Made by a program: the position numbers and the translations under genes. From Verrucomicrobium sp. GAS474 (GTDB taxonomy: Bacteria; Verrucomicrobiota; Verrucomicrobiia; Methylacidiphilales; GAS474), in assembly GCF_900105685.1 (NCBI RefSeq), contig NZ_LT629781.1, positions 1,612,001-1,676,000 of the forward strand: a DNA stretch of 64,000 bases, written 5' to 3'. This document shows, one piece after another, positions 50,959 to 58,980 of this stretch; position 1 is the first letter of the stretch; the number at the start of each line of letters is the position of its first letter. Under the pieces are notes generated by a model. The model made no database searches. It was not told where the DNA came from and was given only the letters and a program-made list of their open reading frames with translations.

Positions 50959-51107
50959 ATCGTGGGGGCCTGCCCGCCAGAGTGCGGCAGATCGTTTCTC
51001 CCGTCTCCCTATCCCGGTACCCCGCCCCTTTTACCCTCCCTATCCCCTGTCCCTTGACCCCTGAAACGATCTGCCGTCATCCGACCGGCAGGCCCTTGAA
51101 ACACGAT
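50959..51107. repeat. large interrupted inverted repeat with pyrimidine-rich loop
   Basis: Nested arms: ATCGTG (50959-50964) with CACGAT (51102-51107); GGGCCTGCC (50966-50974) with GGCAGGCCC (51087-51095); CGGCAGATCGTTTC (50985-50998) with GAAACGATCTGCCG (51063-51076). The internal loops are symmetric (10 and 10 nt). The 64-nt apical loop is C/T-rich. No ORF. Origin unknown: small RNA, leader or recombination site. Confidence 0.6.
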
Positions 51108-51190
51108 TCGGAACGATCCCTCGATCGGTCCTGTGTTAGTTCTATCACGGCCGCCGGAAAAGAGTGTCAGGTAGGTTGCCCTTTCTTTTT

Positions 51191-51207
51191 GTAGGTTCGT
51201 AACCTAC
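51191..51207 (+). promoter_or_regulatory. palindrome upstream of LuxR-type regulator
   Basis: GTAGGTT-CGT-AACCTAC, a 7-bp perfect inverted repeat 40 bp before the start codon. A half-site GTAGGTT recurs at 51171-51177, 20 bp away (two helical turns), which would suit an operator for a dimeric regulator, possibly autoregulation. Confidence 0.4.
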
Positions 51208-51246
51208 GTGCTTTTCATTTGGAAAAAGGGGAGAGATACTCAGCCC

Positions 51247-52089
51247 ATGGCAAAGCGCCCTCCGACCCTGCTGGCCCGGCTCGTTCCCCCGACTGAGTCG
51301 AAGCCCCGGAACCGATCGAATGCGAAATCGAAAGCGGAGGCCAAGCCGAAACCGCAGCGCCCCCCCGCCCCGAAGAAGGGAAGGCCGATCGCCCCGTTCC
51401 AGAACAAGGCGCAGGGCGCTCCTGTCCGCATCGCGATTCTCGACGACCAGCCCCTCGTCATCCTCGGCCTCACCGTCTCCCTGGAGGAGACCGGGAACTT
51501 CACCCTCTGCGGCCAGGCGACGACGATCCCCGACGCCCGGGAGCTGATCGAGCAGGCCCGCCCCGACGTCACCATCCTCGACCTCTCCCTTGGCGGACGG
51601 GACGGCGTCGAGTTCCTCGAAGAGCTGCACCGCCTCCATCCCGCGGGGAAGATCCTCGTCCTCACCGCGTGCGACGAGAACCTCTACGCGCGCTGGGCCT
51701 TCCGCGCCGGAGCCTCGGGCTACCTCATGAAGACCTCCGGCCCCGAGGAGGTGATCGCCGCCCTCCGCACCATCCTGCGCGGCAACAAGGCGGCGAGTGA
51801 ATCGCTCCAGCAGGCCGCCCTCGCCCGCGCCCTCGGCGAGGGCGGGGTCTCCCCCTCCTCGACGCCGCTCCACGGCCTCTCCCAGCGGGAGCTCCAGGTC
51901 TTCAGCCATCTCGGCGGCGGAAAGACCACGTCCGAAATCGCCGGTCTCCTGAACCTCGGCGTGAAGACGATCGGCACCTACCGCGAGCGGCTGAAGGACA
52001 AGCTCGGCCTCCTCACCGGCCCCGAACTCGAGGAATCGGCCCGCCAATACGTCCGGAACGGCATCATCCCCGAGGTCGGCAAAAGGTAG
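51247..52089 (+). CDS. NarL/LuxR-family response regulator
   Basis: 280 residues from ATG 51247 (GTG 51208 would add 13). First ~55 residues are a basic Lys/Pro/Arg-rich extension (RNRSNAKSKAEAKPKPQR), not part of normal NarL proteins. Receiver (about 60-180): ILDDQP, acceptor in DVTILDLSLGGRDG, MKTS. LuxR HTH (about 205-265): LSQRELQVFSHLGGGKTTSE followed by IAGLLNLGVKTIGTYRERLK. Cognate kinase unknown. Confidence 0.9.
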   Translation: MAKRPPTLLARLVPPTESKPRNRSNAKSKAEAKPKPQRPPAPKKGRPIAPFQNKAQGAPVRIAILDDQPLVILGLTVSLEETGNFTLCGQATTIPDARELIEQARPDVTILDLSLGGRDGVEFLEELHRLHPAGKILVLTACDENLYARWAFRAGASGYLMKTSGPEEVIAALRTILRGNKAASESLQQAALARALGEGGVSPSSTPLHGLSQRELQVFSHLGGGKTTSEIAGLLNLGVKTIGTYRERLKDKLGLLTGPELEESARQYVRNGIIPEVGKR

Positions 52090-52217
52090 GGATTTCTCCT
52101 GTTTATGTTATCGTAAAACCGCTCTGATATAATTGAAATAATGTAGATTTTTTGATAGATGCAACTCTTTGATTTTCATCATCATAAAGACAATTTTATG
52201 TACATTAAATTCTGAGG

Positions 52218-52245
52218 TTGATTGATTCAATGGGCGGGATATAAA
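52218..52245 (+). promoter_or_regulatory. candidate sigma-70-type promoter
   Basis: TTGATT (52218-52223), 16-bp spacer, TATAAA (52240-52245), 48 bp before ATG 52293. It sits at the end of a strikingly AT-rich stretch (52100-52250) in an otherwise GC-rich window. A GGGCG/CGCCC palindrome (52232-52251) overlaps the -10. Confidence 0.4.
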
Positions 52246-52292
52246 TCGCCCCCGATGAATGCAACTTCCTTTCCCCAACAGCCCCTCCAGTC

Positions 52293-53015
52293 ATGAATGT
52301 CGTCACGTTATTGAAGGAGATGCTGGGAACCTATTTCCCTGAGTTCATCTGGCTGCTGATCTTCAACGCGATTCTGACCCCGATTTTCATCGGCCTCTGG
52401 ATTTTCGTCTTTCCCCTGGTCATCCGGGGCTGGATCCGGCAGGCCGGGTCCGAAGTCGCCTTCACGCGGACGAACTTCACCCCGATCTTCAAGTCGCTCC
52501 TCTCCGAAATCCGGGCGATGCGGATGGACCTCCAGTCCCTCGCCCCCGCGCCGCAGCCCTACGTTCCCGCTCCCGCCCCGCTCTCCGCGCCGACGGCCGC
52601 GGCTCCGGGGGCGGCCGTTCCCGACCTCGTCACCCCGTCGCCGCGCCACCACATCCTCGTCCTCGAGGACGACGCCTCGATCGGGCCGATCATGTTGCAG
52701 ATGTTGCAGCGCCTCGGCCACGAGGGGACGCTGGCCCCCGCCGGAGAGGAGGCCTTGGAGGCCTACAACGCCGCCCTGGCCGCCGGGACGCCCTACCCCA
52801 TCGCCCTCTTCGACCTCACGATCCACGGGGGCATGTCGGGCCGCGAGGCCTTCAAGCTCGTCAAACAGAGCGGCTCCCCGATGAAGGTGATCGCCTGCAG
52901 CGGCTCGATCGACGACCAGATGCACAAGGAACTCCTCTTCGAGGGCTTCGTCGACGTGCTGCGGAAGCCGTTCACCGCGCAGACCCTGCGGGCGGTGATC
53001 GAGAAGCATCTCTAG
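52293..53015 (+). CDS. membrane-anchored receiver-domain protein
   Basis: 240 residues. One long hydrophobic N-terminal region (FIWLLIFNAILTPIFIGLWI and FVFPLVI) anchors it; a short coiled/Pro-Ala-rich linker (about 75-115) leads to a C-terminal receiver: LVLEDDASIG, acceptor in IALFDLTIHGGMSG, VLRKPF. No output domain, so phosphorylation may alter interactions at the membrane. Located 203 bp after the LuxR-type regulator. Confidence 0.8.
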   Translation: MNVVTLLKEMLGTYFPEFIWLLIFNAILTPIFIGLWIFVFPLVIRGWIRQAGSEVAFTRTNFTPIFKSLLSEIRAMRMDLQSLAPAPQPYVPAPAPLSAPTAAAPGAAVPDLVTPSPRHHILVLEDDASIGPIMLQMLQRLGHEGTLAPAGEEALEAYNAALAAGTPYPIALFDLTIHGGMSGREAFKLVKQSGSPMKVIACSGSIDDQMHKELLFEGFVDVLRKPFTAQTLRAVIEKHL

Positions 53016-53041
53016 GGAGCCCGAAGGCCGCCCCTTCCTCC

Positions 53042-54223
53042 CTACTTGATCAAGCCCTTCACCCCGCTGATGACGCGATCGATGTCGGCGTCGGTCAGCT
53101 TGGCGGAGAGGGGGAGGGAGACGGTCTGTTCCCCGATGCGGTGGGCGACGGGCCAGGCCGCCGCGTCCCAGCCGAACCGCTTCTTGTAGGCGGAATGGGT
53201 CGGGATCGCCCGGTAGTGGACGCCGGTGCCGATGCCGAGGCGGTGGAGGTGGAGGAGGAGGGCGTCGCGGGTGATGCCGCCGGTCCGCGCGGGGTCGATG
53301 AGGACGGTGTAGAGGTGGAGGGCGTGGCGGCTGCCGGTGGAGAGGGTGTCCTCCAGCGGGGCGGGGAGGCCGATGGGAAGGTCGGCGAAGGCTTCCTGGT
53401 AGCGGTTCCAGACGACGAGGCGGCGTTCGAGGTAGGCGCCGATCTTCTCCATCTGCCGGAGGCCGATCGCGGCCTGGAGGTCCATCATGTTGTATTTGAA
53501 GCCGACCTCGGCGACGTCGTAGTGCTTGTAGCCGTCGTCGGAGAAGCGTTTCCAGGCGTCGAGGCTCATGCCGTGGAGGGCCAGCATCTTGATGCGGGCG
53601 GCGATCGCCTCGTCCTTCGTGATCACCATGCCGCCCTCGCCGGTGACGATGTTCTTCGTCGAGTAGAAGCTCAGAGCGCCGCAATCGCCGAAGGTCCCGG
53701 CGGCCCGTCCCTTGTAGAGCGTCTCGATGGCGTGGGCGCAGTCCTCGATGACGTGGAGGTTGTGCTCCTTCGCGATCGCCATGAGGGCGTCCATGTCGCA
53801 CGGGCGTCCGGCGAAGTGGACGGGGAGGAGGGCCTTGGTCTTCGGGGTGATCTTCCGGCGGACGTCGGCGGGATCGATGTTGAAGGTGGAGGGGTCGACG
53901 TCGGCGAGGACGGGGGTCGCCCCGGCGTGGATGATCGCGTTGACGGTGGCGCAGAAGGTCATCGCGGTGGTGATGACCTCGTCGCCGGGCTGGAGGTCGA
54001 GCGCCAGGCAGCTGAGGTGGAGGCCGGCGGTGCACGAATTGAGGCCGACGGCGAAGGGGGCGGCTTCGCCGGGGTTCGTCTTGTAGGCGGCGATCGATTT
54101 CTCGAAGGCGGCGGCCTTCGGTCCGGTGCCGAGCCAGGCTTTCTGCATCGAATCGACGACTTCGTCGATTTCGTCGCGGGCGATGAGGGGCTGGCCGAAG
54201 ACGAGATATTCGGGAGAGGACAT
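53042..54223 (-). CDS. DegT/DnrJ/EryC1/StrS-type sugar aminotransferase
   Basis: 393 residues from ATG 54221-54223. PLP-dependent enzyme that aminates nucleotide-linked keto-sugars. GLNSCTAGLHLSCLALDLQP, DEVITTAMTFCATVNAII, EDCAHAIETLYKG and the PLP-Lys motif SFYSTKNIVTGEGG are all present; C-terminal half has VHYRAIPTHSAY. Convergent with the receiver gene and divergent from the glycosyltransferase, at the edge of the exopolysaccharide region. Confidence 0.92.
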   Translation of the reverse strand: MSSPEYLVFGQPLIARDEIDEVVDSMQKAWLGTGPKAAAFEKSIAAYKTNPGEAAPFAVGLNSCTAGLHLSCLALDLQPGDEVITTAMTFCATVNAIIHAGATPVLADVDPSTFNIDPADVRRKITPKTKALLPVHFAGRPCDMDALMAIAKEHNLHVIEDCAHAIETLYKGRAAGTFGDCGALSFYSTKNIVTGEGGMVITKDEAIAARIKMLALHGMSLDAWKRFSDDGYKHYDVAEVGFKYNMMDLQAAIGLRQMEKIGAYLERRLVVWNRYQEAFADLPIGLPAPLEDTLSTGSRHALHLYTVLIDPARTGGITRDALLLHLHRLGIGTGVHYRAIPTHSAYKKRFGWDAAAWPVAHRIGEQTVSLPLSAKLTDADIDRVISGVKGLIK

Positions 54224-54330
54224 CCCTGCGAAATACCATCTCTGCCAAAAGAGGAAAGGGGAAAAGTCCCCTTGCCTCTTTTTACCGGGTCGGTACGCTC
54301 GCACGGGGTCGGTTTTCCTGTTATACCCTA

Positions 54331-56739
54331 ATGAATCTCAAGCGGCTGTTGATCGTTGCCGAACCAGGTAAAGACGGGGTCTTTGACTACGTCTGCTCCC
54401 TCGTCGACAGCCTCCACCGGGAACATCCCGAGATCACCGTCGATCTCGCCTATTCGAGCCGCCGCTGCGGCGATTCCCTCTCCGGGTTGGTTGCCCGGGT
54501 CGAGGCCCACGGCGGGGTGACCTTCAACATGAAGGTCGGCAATTTCCCCGAGTTCGGTGACCTCCGGGCCTCGCTCGGGATCGTCTCCCTCGTCCGCCGC
54601 CGCCGGACGCAGCTCATTCACGCGCAGAGCTCGAAGGCGGGGGGACTTTGCCGGGTCCTGCGCCGCCTCGTTCCCGGCTTCCCGCCGGTGGTCTACACTC
54701 CGCACGCCTACTACGGCCTCGACGGGCGGAACGACGCGAAGGCCCGCTTCTTCAACTTCATCGAGTGGGTGCTGGGACGGCAGGATATCGCGATCGCCGA
54801 TTCGCCCGACGAGCGGGAATTCGCCCTCCGGCGGCTCGGTCTCCCTCCCCGGCGGGTCGCGCCGATCTACCTCGGGGTCGACACGGAGCGGTTCCGCCCG
54901 CCGACGGACGAGGAGCGGCGGGCGGCGCGGGCCGAGTTCGGCTTCTCCGACGGGACGCCGGTCCTCGTCACGGTGGGACGGGAATCGGCGCAGAAGAATT
55001 ATCCGGCGCTCTACCGGGGCCTCGATCCGATCCTCTCCAACCCGAGGACGAATCTCCTCTTCTTCCATGCGGGGGCGGGCGGCGCGGCGCTGGCGGCGCG
55101 GTGGCTCTCCCCCGAGGCGCGGAAAAAGCACCGCGCGGTCGACTTCATCTCGGCCTTCGAGCGGCTCCTGTGGGCCGCCGACGGCTTCATCCTGGCGAGC
55201 CGCTACGAGGGGCTCTCCCTCGCCGTCGTCTCGACGCTCTGCTGCGGGCCGAAGATGTTCCTGAGCCGGGTGCCGGGGAACAAGTGCCTGGCCCGGATCG
55301 GCTTCGGCGAGGTCTCCTGGCTGGAGCCCGAGGCGGGGGCCGCCGATCCGTTCGGCGTCCCCTTCGAGGAGCGGATCGGGGCGGCGGTGCGGGAGTGGCT
55401 GAAGCATCCCGTCCCGGCCTCGCCCGCCCAGGCGGCGCTGGCCCGTTCTTCCTTCGACGCGCGGATCCAGATGCGGAAGGTCTTCCGGCTCTACCGCCAC
55501 TTCGCCGCGACCTATCCGAAGCAGCCGCCGCTCCGCCGCCTCCTCATCGTCTCGGAGCCGGGTAAGGACGGCGTCTTCGATTACATCACGGAGCTGATCG
55601 GCTTCCTCCATCGCCGCCGCCCGGAGATCACCGTCGACCTGGCCTACTCCTCCAACCGGAGCGGGAAGGGCCTCATGGGCCTCGTGGAGCAGGTCCGCGC
55701 CCACGGGGGCGAGGCGATCGACCTCCACGTCGGGAACATGCCGAAGCCCCGGGACCTCGTCGCCTGCTGGCAGCTGGCGGCGCTGGTGCGGCGGCGGAAG
55801 ACCCAGCTGGTCCACGCGCAGAGCTCGAAGGCGGGCGGCCTCGCGCGCCTCGTCCGGCGGATCGTCCCCGGCTTCCCTCCCGTGATCTACAGCCCGCACG
55901 CCTACTACGGCCTCGACGGGAGGCGGACGGTCCTCGCCCGGATCTTCGGCTTCATCGAGCGGGTGCTGGGGCAGCGCGGCATCTCGGTCGCCATTTCCCC
56001 GGACGAGCGCGATTTCGCGATCCGCACCCTCGGCATCCCGCCCCGGAAGGTCATCTCGATCCAGCAGGGGATCGACACGGGGCGGTTCCGCCCGCCGACT
56101 GCCGAGGAGCGCCGGGCGGCGCGGGCCGAGTTCGGCTTCCCCGAGGGGAAGACGGTCCTCGTCACGGTGGGGCGGGAATCGGTGCAGAAGAATTATCCGG
56201 CGCTCTACCGGGGCCTCGATCCGGTGCTCGCCGATCGGGCCTGGAACCTCCTCTTCTTCCATGCCGGGGCGGGCGGGGCGGCGCTGGCCGACCAATGGCT
56301 CTCCCCCGCGGCGCGGCAGAATTGGAAGGGGGTCGAGTTCACCTCGGCGGTCGAGCGGCTGTTCTGGGCCGCCGACGGCTTCATCCTGGCGAGCCGCTAC
56401 GAGGGGCTCTCCCTCAGCGTCCTCGCCTGCCTCTGCAGCGGGCCGAAGATCTTCCTCAGCGCGGTGCCGGGGAACATCTGCCTCGGGAAGCTCGGCTTTT
56501 CCGAGATCGTCTGGATCGAGCCCGCGGGAACCTTCGCCACGGTCGACGATCCCTTCGGCCCGCTCTTTGAGGAGCGGATCGCGGCGGCGATCCGGGAATG
56601 GCTCCGCGATCCCGTCCCGCCCGTTCCCGACCAGTCCGTCCGGGCGCGGGTCCGCTTCGACATCGCGACGCAGATGGGGAAGCTCTTCCACCTCTACGAT
56701 TACGTGACCCAACATCCCGACATGGAGGAAGTGCTGTGA
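54331..56739 (+). CDS. double-domain GT4 glycosyltransferase
   Basis: 802 residues made of two full-length, closely similar halves (about 1-400 and 401-802). Each has the N-terminal Rossmann half (RLLIVAEPGKDGVFDYV versus RLLIVSEPGKDGVFDYI), QSSKAGGL, PHAYYGLDGR and a donor-binding half with VTVGRES.QKNYPALYRGLD, LFFHAGAGGAAL and ADGFILASRYEGLSL. The E-x7-E-like retaining GT4 motif is recognisable in ASRYEGLSL. Single uninterrupted ORF, so an internal gene duplication and fusion. GTGA overlap with the flippase gene. Confidence 0.85.
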   Translation: MNLKRLLIVAEPGKDGVFDYVCSLVDSLHREHPEITVDLAYSSRRCGDSLSGLVARVEAHGGVTFNMKVGNFPEFGDLRASLGIVSLVRRRRTQLIHAQSSKAGGLCRVLRRLVPGFPPVVYTPHAYYGLDGRNDAKARFFNFIEWVLGRQDIAIADSPDEREFALRRLGLPPRRVAPIYLGVDTERFRPPTDEERRAARAEFGFSDGTPVLVTVGRESAQKNYPALYRGLDPILSNPRTNLLFFHAGAGGAALAARWLSPEARKKHRAVDFISAFERLLWAADGFILASRYEGLSLAVVSTLCCGPKMFLSRVPGNKCLARIGFGEVSWLEPEAGAADPFGVPFEERIGAAVREWLKHPVPASPAQAALARSSFDARIQMRKVFRLYRHFAATYPKQPPLRRLLIVSEPGKDGVFDYITELIGFLHRRRPEITVDLAYSSNRSGKGLMGLVEQVRAHGGEAIDLHVGNMPKPRDLVACWQLAALVRRRKTQLVHAQSSKAGGLARLVRRIVPGFPPVIYSPHAYYGLDGRRTVLARIFGFIERVLGQRGISVAISPDERDFAIRTLGIPPRKVISIQQGIDTGRFRPPTAEERRAARAEFGFPEGKTVLVTVGRESVQKNYPALYRGLDPVLADRAWNLLFFHAGAGGAALADQWLSPAARQNWKGVEFTSAVERLFWAADGFILASRYEGLSLSVLACLCSGPKIFLSAVPGNICLGKLGFSEIVWIEPAGTFATVDDPFGPLFEERIAAAIREWLRDPVPPVPDQSVRARVRFDIATQMGKLFHLYDYVTQHPDMEEVL

Positions 56740-58202
56740 GCGAACCGAACGCCGTCGGGACCCATCGTCGGGAGCTGTTCTTCAACCAGCTCTGGCAGGG
56801 GCTGAACTTCGCCTCGAAGGCGGGATTCCTCGCCCTCCTCACGCCGCTGATGCTGAAGACGTGGGGGGGAGGAGGCTACGGCATGTTCGCCCTCTCCAGC
56901 TCCCTCCTCGTCTCGATGGCCGTCCTCGACGGCGGCGTCCGGAGCATGACCCGGCTGAAGCTCTGCGAGGCGATCGTCGCCGGGGACGACCGCGCCTTCG
57001 GCCTCCACATCGGCCGGGGCCTCGCCTCCTTCGGCCTCGTGGCGCTGACGGCCTTCCTCGTCGCGATGGCGGGAGGGTTCGCGGGGATCTGGAGCCGGGC
57101 GCTGAACCTCCCGCCCGAGGGCGATTTTCTGATCCCGGCGACGGTCGGCCTCGTCGGCCTCTTCATGCTCAGCATGCTGGCGATGGAGCCGCTGGCGGCG
57201 CGGGGGAAGCTTTCCGCGCTGAAGGCGGCGAACACCGTCGGCGCCTGCGCGGGGATTCCCGTCGTGGCGCTCCTCCTCGTCCTCCCGGTCCACCTCACCG
57301 TCTCGGCGGCGGTCTTCGCCTATCTGGTCTGCCTCATCGTCCCGAACTTCGTCCTCATCGTCCGCTCGGGGCTCTTCGGGGAGCGGCTGTGGCGGGACTG
57401 GGGGACGATCCGGTGGGGCGACGTCGCAGCGACGTTCCGGGCCGGGGGCTGGTTCTACATGACGACGATCGCCTGGATCGTGAAGACCCACGCGCTGACC
57501 TTCGTCGTCTCCGCCATCGGCGGTCCCGCGGCGGCGGGGGCGTTCTACATCCTGCTGCGGATCACCGAGATCGTCGGGAACCTCGGCTCGACCTCGGGGG
57601 AGACGGCCCTCTCCGCCCTGGCGCGGGAGCCGCAGCCGGAGAAGCGGGCCGAGTCGTTCCGGCATACGCTCCTCTACGCCGCCGTCTTCTGCCTCCACGG
57701 CGCGCTCGGCGTCGGCTTCCTCACGGGGGCGGTGCTGGAGCGGTGGCTCCCCGATTTCCACGTCGTCGCCGCGATCGGCTGGGCGATGGCGGCCTACGGC
57801 CTCGCCGGGGCCTTCGGGCGGATCACGGTGAACGCGGCGATGGGGACGGGATTGATCCGCATGGCGGCCATCGGGACCATCGCCGAGGCCGTCGGGGTGA
57901 CGCTGGCCGGGGTCCTGCTCCAGCCGCGCTGGGGCCTTCCCGGCCTCTTCGCCGGGGGAAGCCTCGCGGCGCTCTGCATGGTGCCGACGGCATGGGCCCT
58001 CTGCGCGAATTTCGGGAAAGGATCACCCGCCGGGTTCTTCGGGACGTGGGTGGCCCCGCTGGGACGGCTCCTCCCGCTTCTGGTGGTGAACGGAGTGGTC
58101 CTCTTCTTCGCCGCACGCTGGGATACCCTCCCCGCCCTCGCCGTCGCCGTGGCGGTGACGGGGGGCTGCGTGGTGGTCGAGATCAAGCGGCTCCATCGGT
58201 AG
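56736..58202 (+). CDS. polysaccharide flippase-like membrane protein (MATE/MOP, Wzx-like)
   Basis: 488 residues from GTG 56736, Shine-Dalgarno GGAGGAA. About 12-14 transmembrane helices with polar residues, starting FNQLWQGLNFASKAGFLALL and including WIVKTHALTFVVSAIGGPAA and AGAFYILLRITEIVGNLGS. Architecture of the MOP superfamily exporters that flip lipid-linked oligosaccharides. Translationally coupled to the glycosyltransferase, consistent with Wzx of an exopolysaccharide pathway. Confidence 0.8.
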   Translation: MSEPNAVGTHRRELFFNQLWQGLNFASKAGFLALLTPLMLKTWGGGGYGMFALSSSLLVSMAVLDGGVRSMTRLKLCEAIVAGDDRAFGLHIGRGLASFGLVALTAFLVAMAGGFAGIWSRALNLPPEGDFLIPATVGLVGLFMLSMLAMEPLAARGKLSALKAANTVGACAGIPVVALLLVLPVHLTVSAAVFAYLVCLIVPNFVLIVRSGLFGERLWRDWGTIRWGDVAATFRAGGWFYMTTIAWIVKTHALTFVVSAIGGPAAAGAFYILLRITEIVGNLGSTSGETALSALAREPQPEKRAESFRHTLLYAAVFCLHGALGVGFLTGAVLERWLPDFHVVAAIGWAMAAYGLAGAFGRITVNAAMGTGLIRMAAIGTIAEAVGVTLAGVLLQPRWGLPGLFAGGSLAALCMVPTAWALCANFGKGSPAGFFGTWVAPLGRLLPLLVVNGVVLFFAARWDTLPALAVAVAVTGGCVVVEIKRLHR

Positions 58203-58209
58203 GGATTCC

Positions 58210-58472
58210 CAACCCTCCCTCTCCCAAGCGTTTTTCTCCCAATAGGAGTCTAGGCGTATTGGTCCCATCTCTCCCTATAGTCCGTACCCTCGGGCGCTCA
58301 GGGAAGCAGCGGATTTTAATCCAGTTCGGAGACGAGGCGCCGCCCAAGCGCGTCCGCCTAGTTCAGGCCCTCCGAAGGGGAGGTTCGAGGAGGGGCGAAG
58401 CCCCTCTTGGGCTATAAAGCGGGTCGCCTCCAGCTGTACAGGGTTGACCGCGCAAGCCCCGAAGGGCGGTCC
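58210..58472 (+). repeat. dispersed intergenic repeat, copy F (type 1)
   Basis: Core hairpin GAGGGGC-GAA-GCCCCTC at 58390-58406; also AATAGGAGTCTAGGCGTATT, GATTTTAATCCAGTTCGGAG, TATAAAGCGG and CTCCAGCTGTACAGGGT. It forms an inverted pair with copy G. Confidence 0.8.
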
Positions 58473-58499
58473 CCGTTCCGCGATCCCTTTCCCCGTGCG

Positions 58500-58690
58500 C
58501 CCTTATCTCCCAAGCGTTCCGTTTGCCAAGCGTATGGGATAGGGGCGCTTGGGAGAAAGGCGTATGGGACACGGAGCGCATGGGAGAGGGACGCTTGGGA
58601 GATGAGGCGTATGGGATACGGAGCGCATGCGAGAGGAGCGCTTGAAAGATGAGGCGTATGGGCACGGAAAGCCTGGGAGACCCACGCTGG
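58500..58690. repeat. degenerate short tandem repeats between copies F and G
   Basis: About 45-bp-class units of the pattern GCGTATGGGA...CGGAGCGCATGGGAGA...GCGCTTGGGAGA, at least four imperfect copies of GCGTATGGG. The same words occur in the outer flanks of copies F and G (AAGCG, GGCGTAT). No ORF with gene-like properties. Confidence 0.65.
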
Positions 58691-58692
58691 GA

Positions 58693-58965
58693 AGCGCCAC
58701 GGAGCGGGGCAGCCCTTCGGGACCTGCGCGGTCAACCCTGTACAGCTGGAGGCGATCCGCTTTAACGCCACAGAGGGGCTCCGCCCCTCCGTGACCTCCT
58801 GTTCTGAGGGCCTGAACTAGGCGGACGCGTTTCCCCCTGCGCCTCATCTCCTAACTGTTTTAAAATCCGCTGCTTCCCGGAGCGCCCGAGGGTACGTACT
58901 GAAGGGGTAGCGGTACCAATACGCCTAGACTCCTATTGGGAGACGACTCTATGGGAGAGGGGCGA
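58693..58965 (-). repeat. dispersed intergenic repeat, copy G (type 1)
   Basis: Inverted relative to copy F. Core hairpin GAGGGGC-TCC-GCCCCTC at 58773-58789; flanks GTCAACCCTGTACAGCTGGA, CTAGGCGGACGCG, TTTTAAAATCCGCTGCTTCC and AGACTCCTATTGGG. It ends 15 bp from the stop of the Wzc-like gene. Confidence 0.8.
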
Positions 58966-58980
58966 TAGGGCCGGAGCGCC

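Noticed and set aside
58203-58980. Insertion sequence between flippase and Wzc-like gene
   Set aside because: No transposase frame of any size; only inverted repeats and short tandem repeats, so it is reported as repeats.
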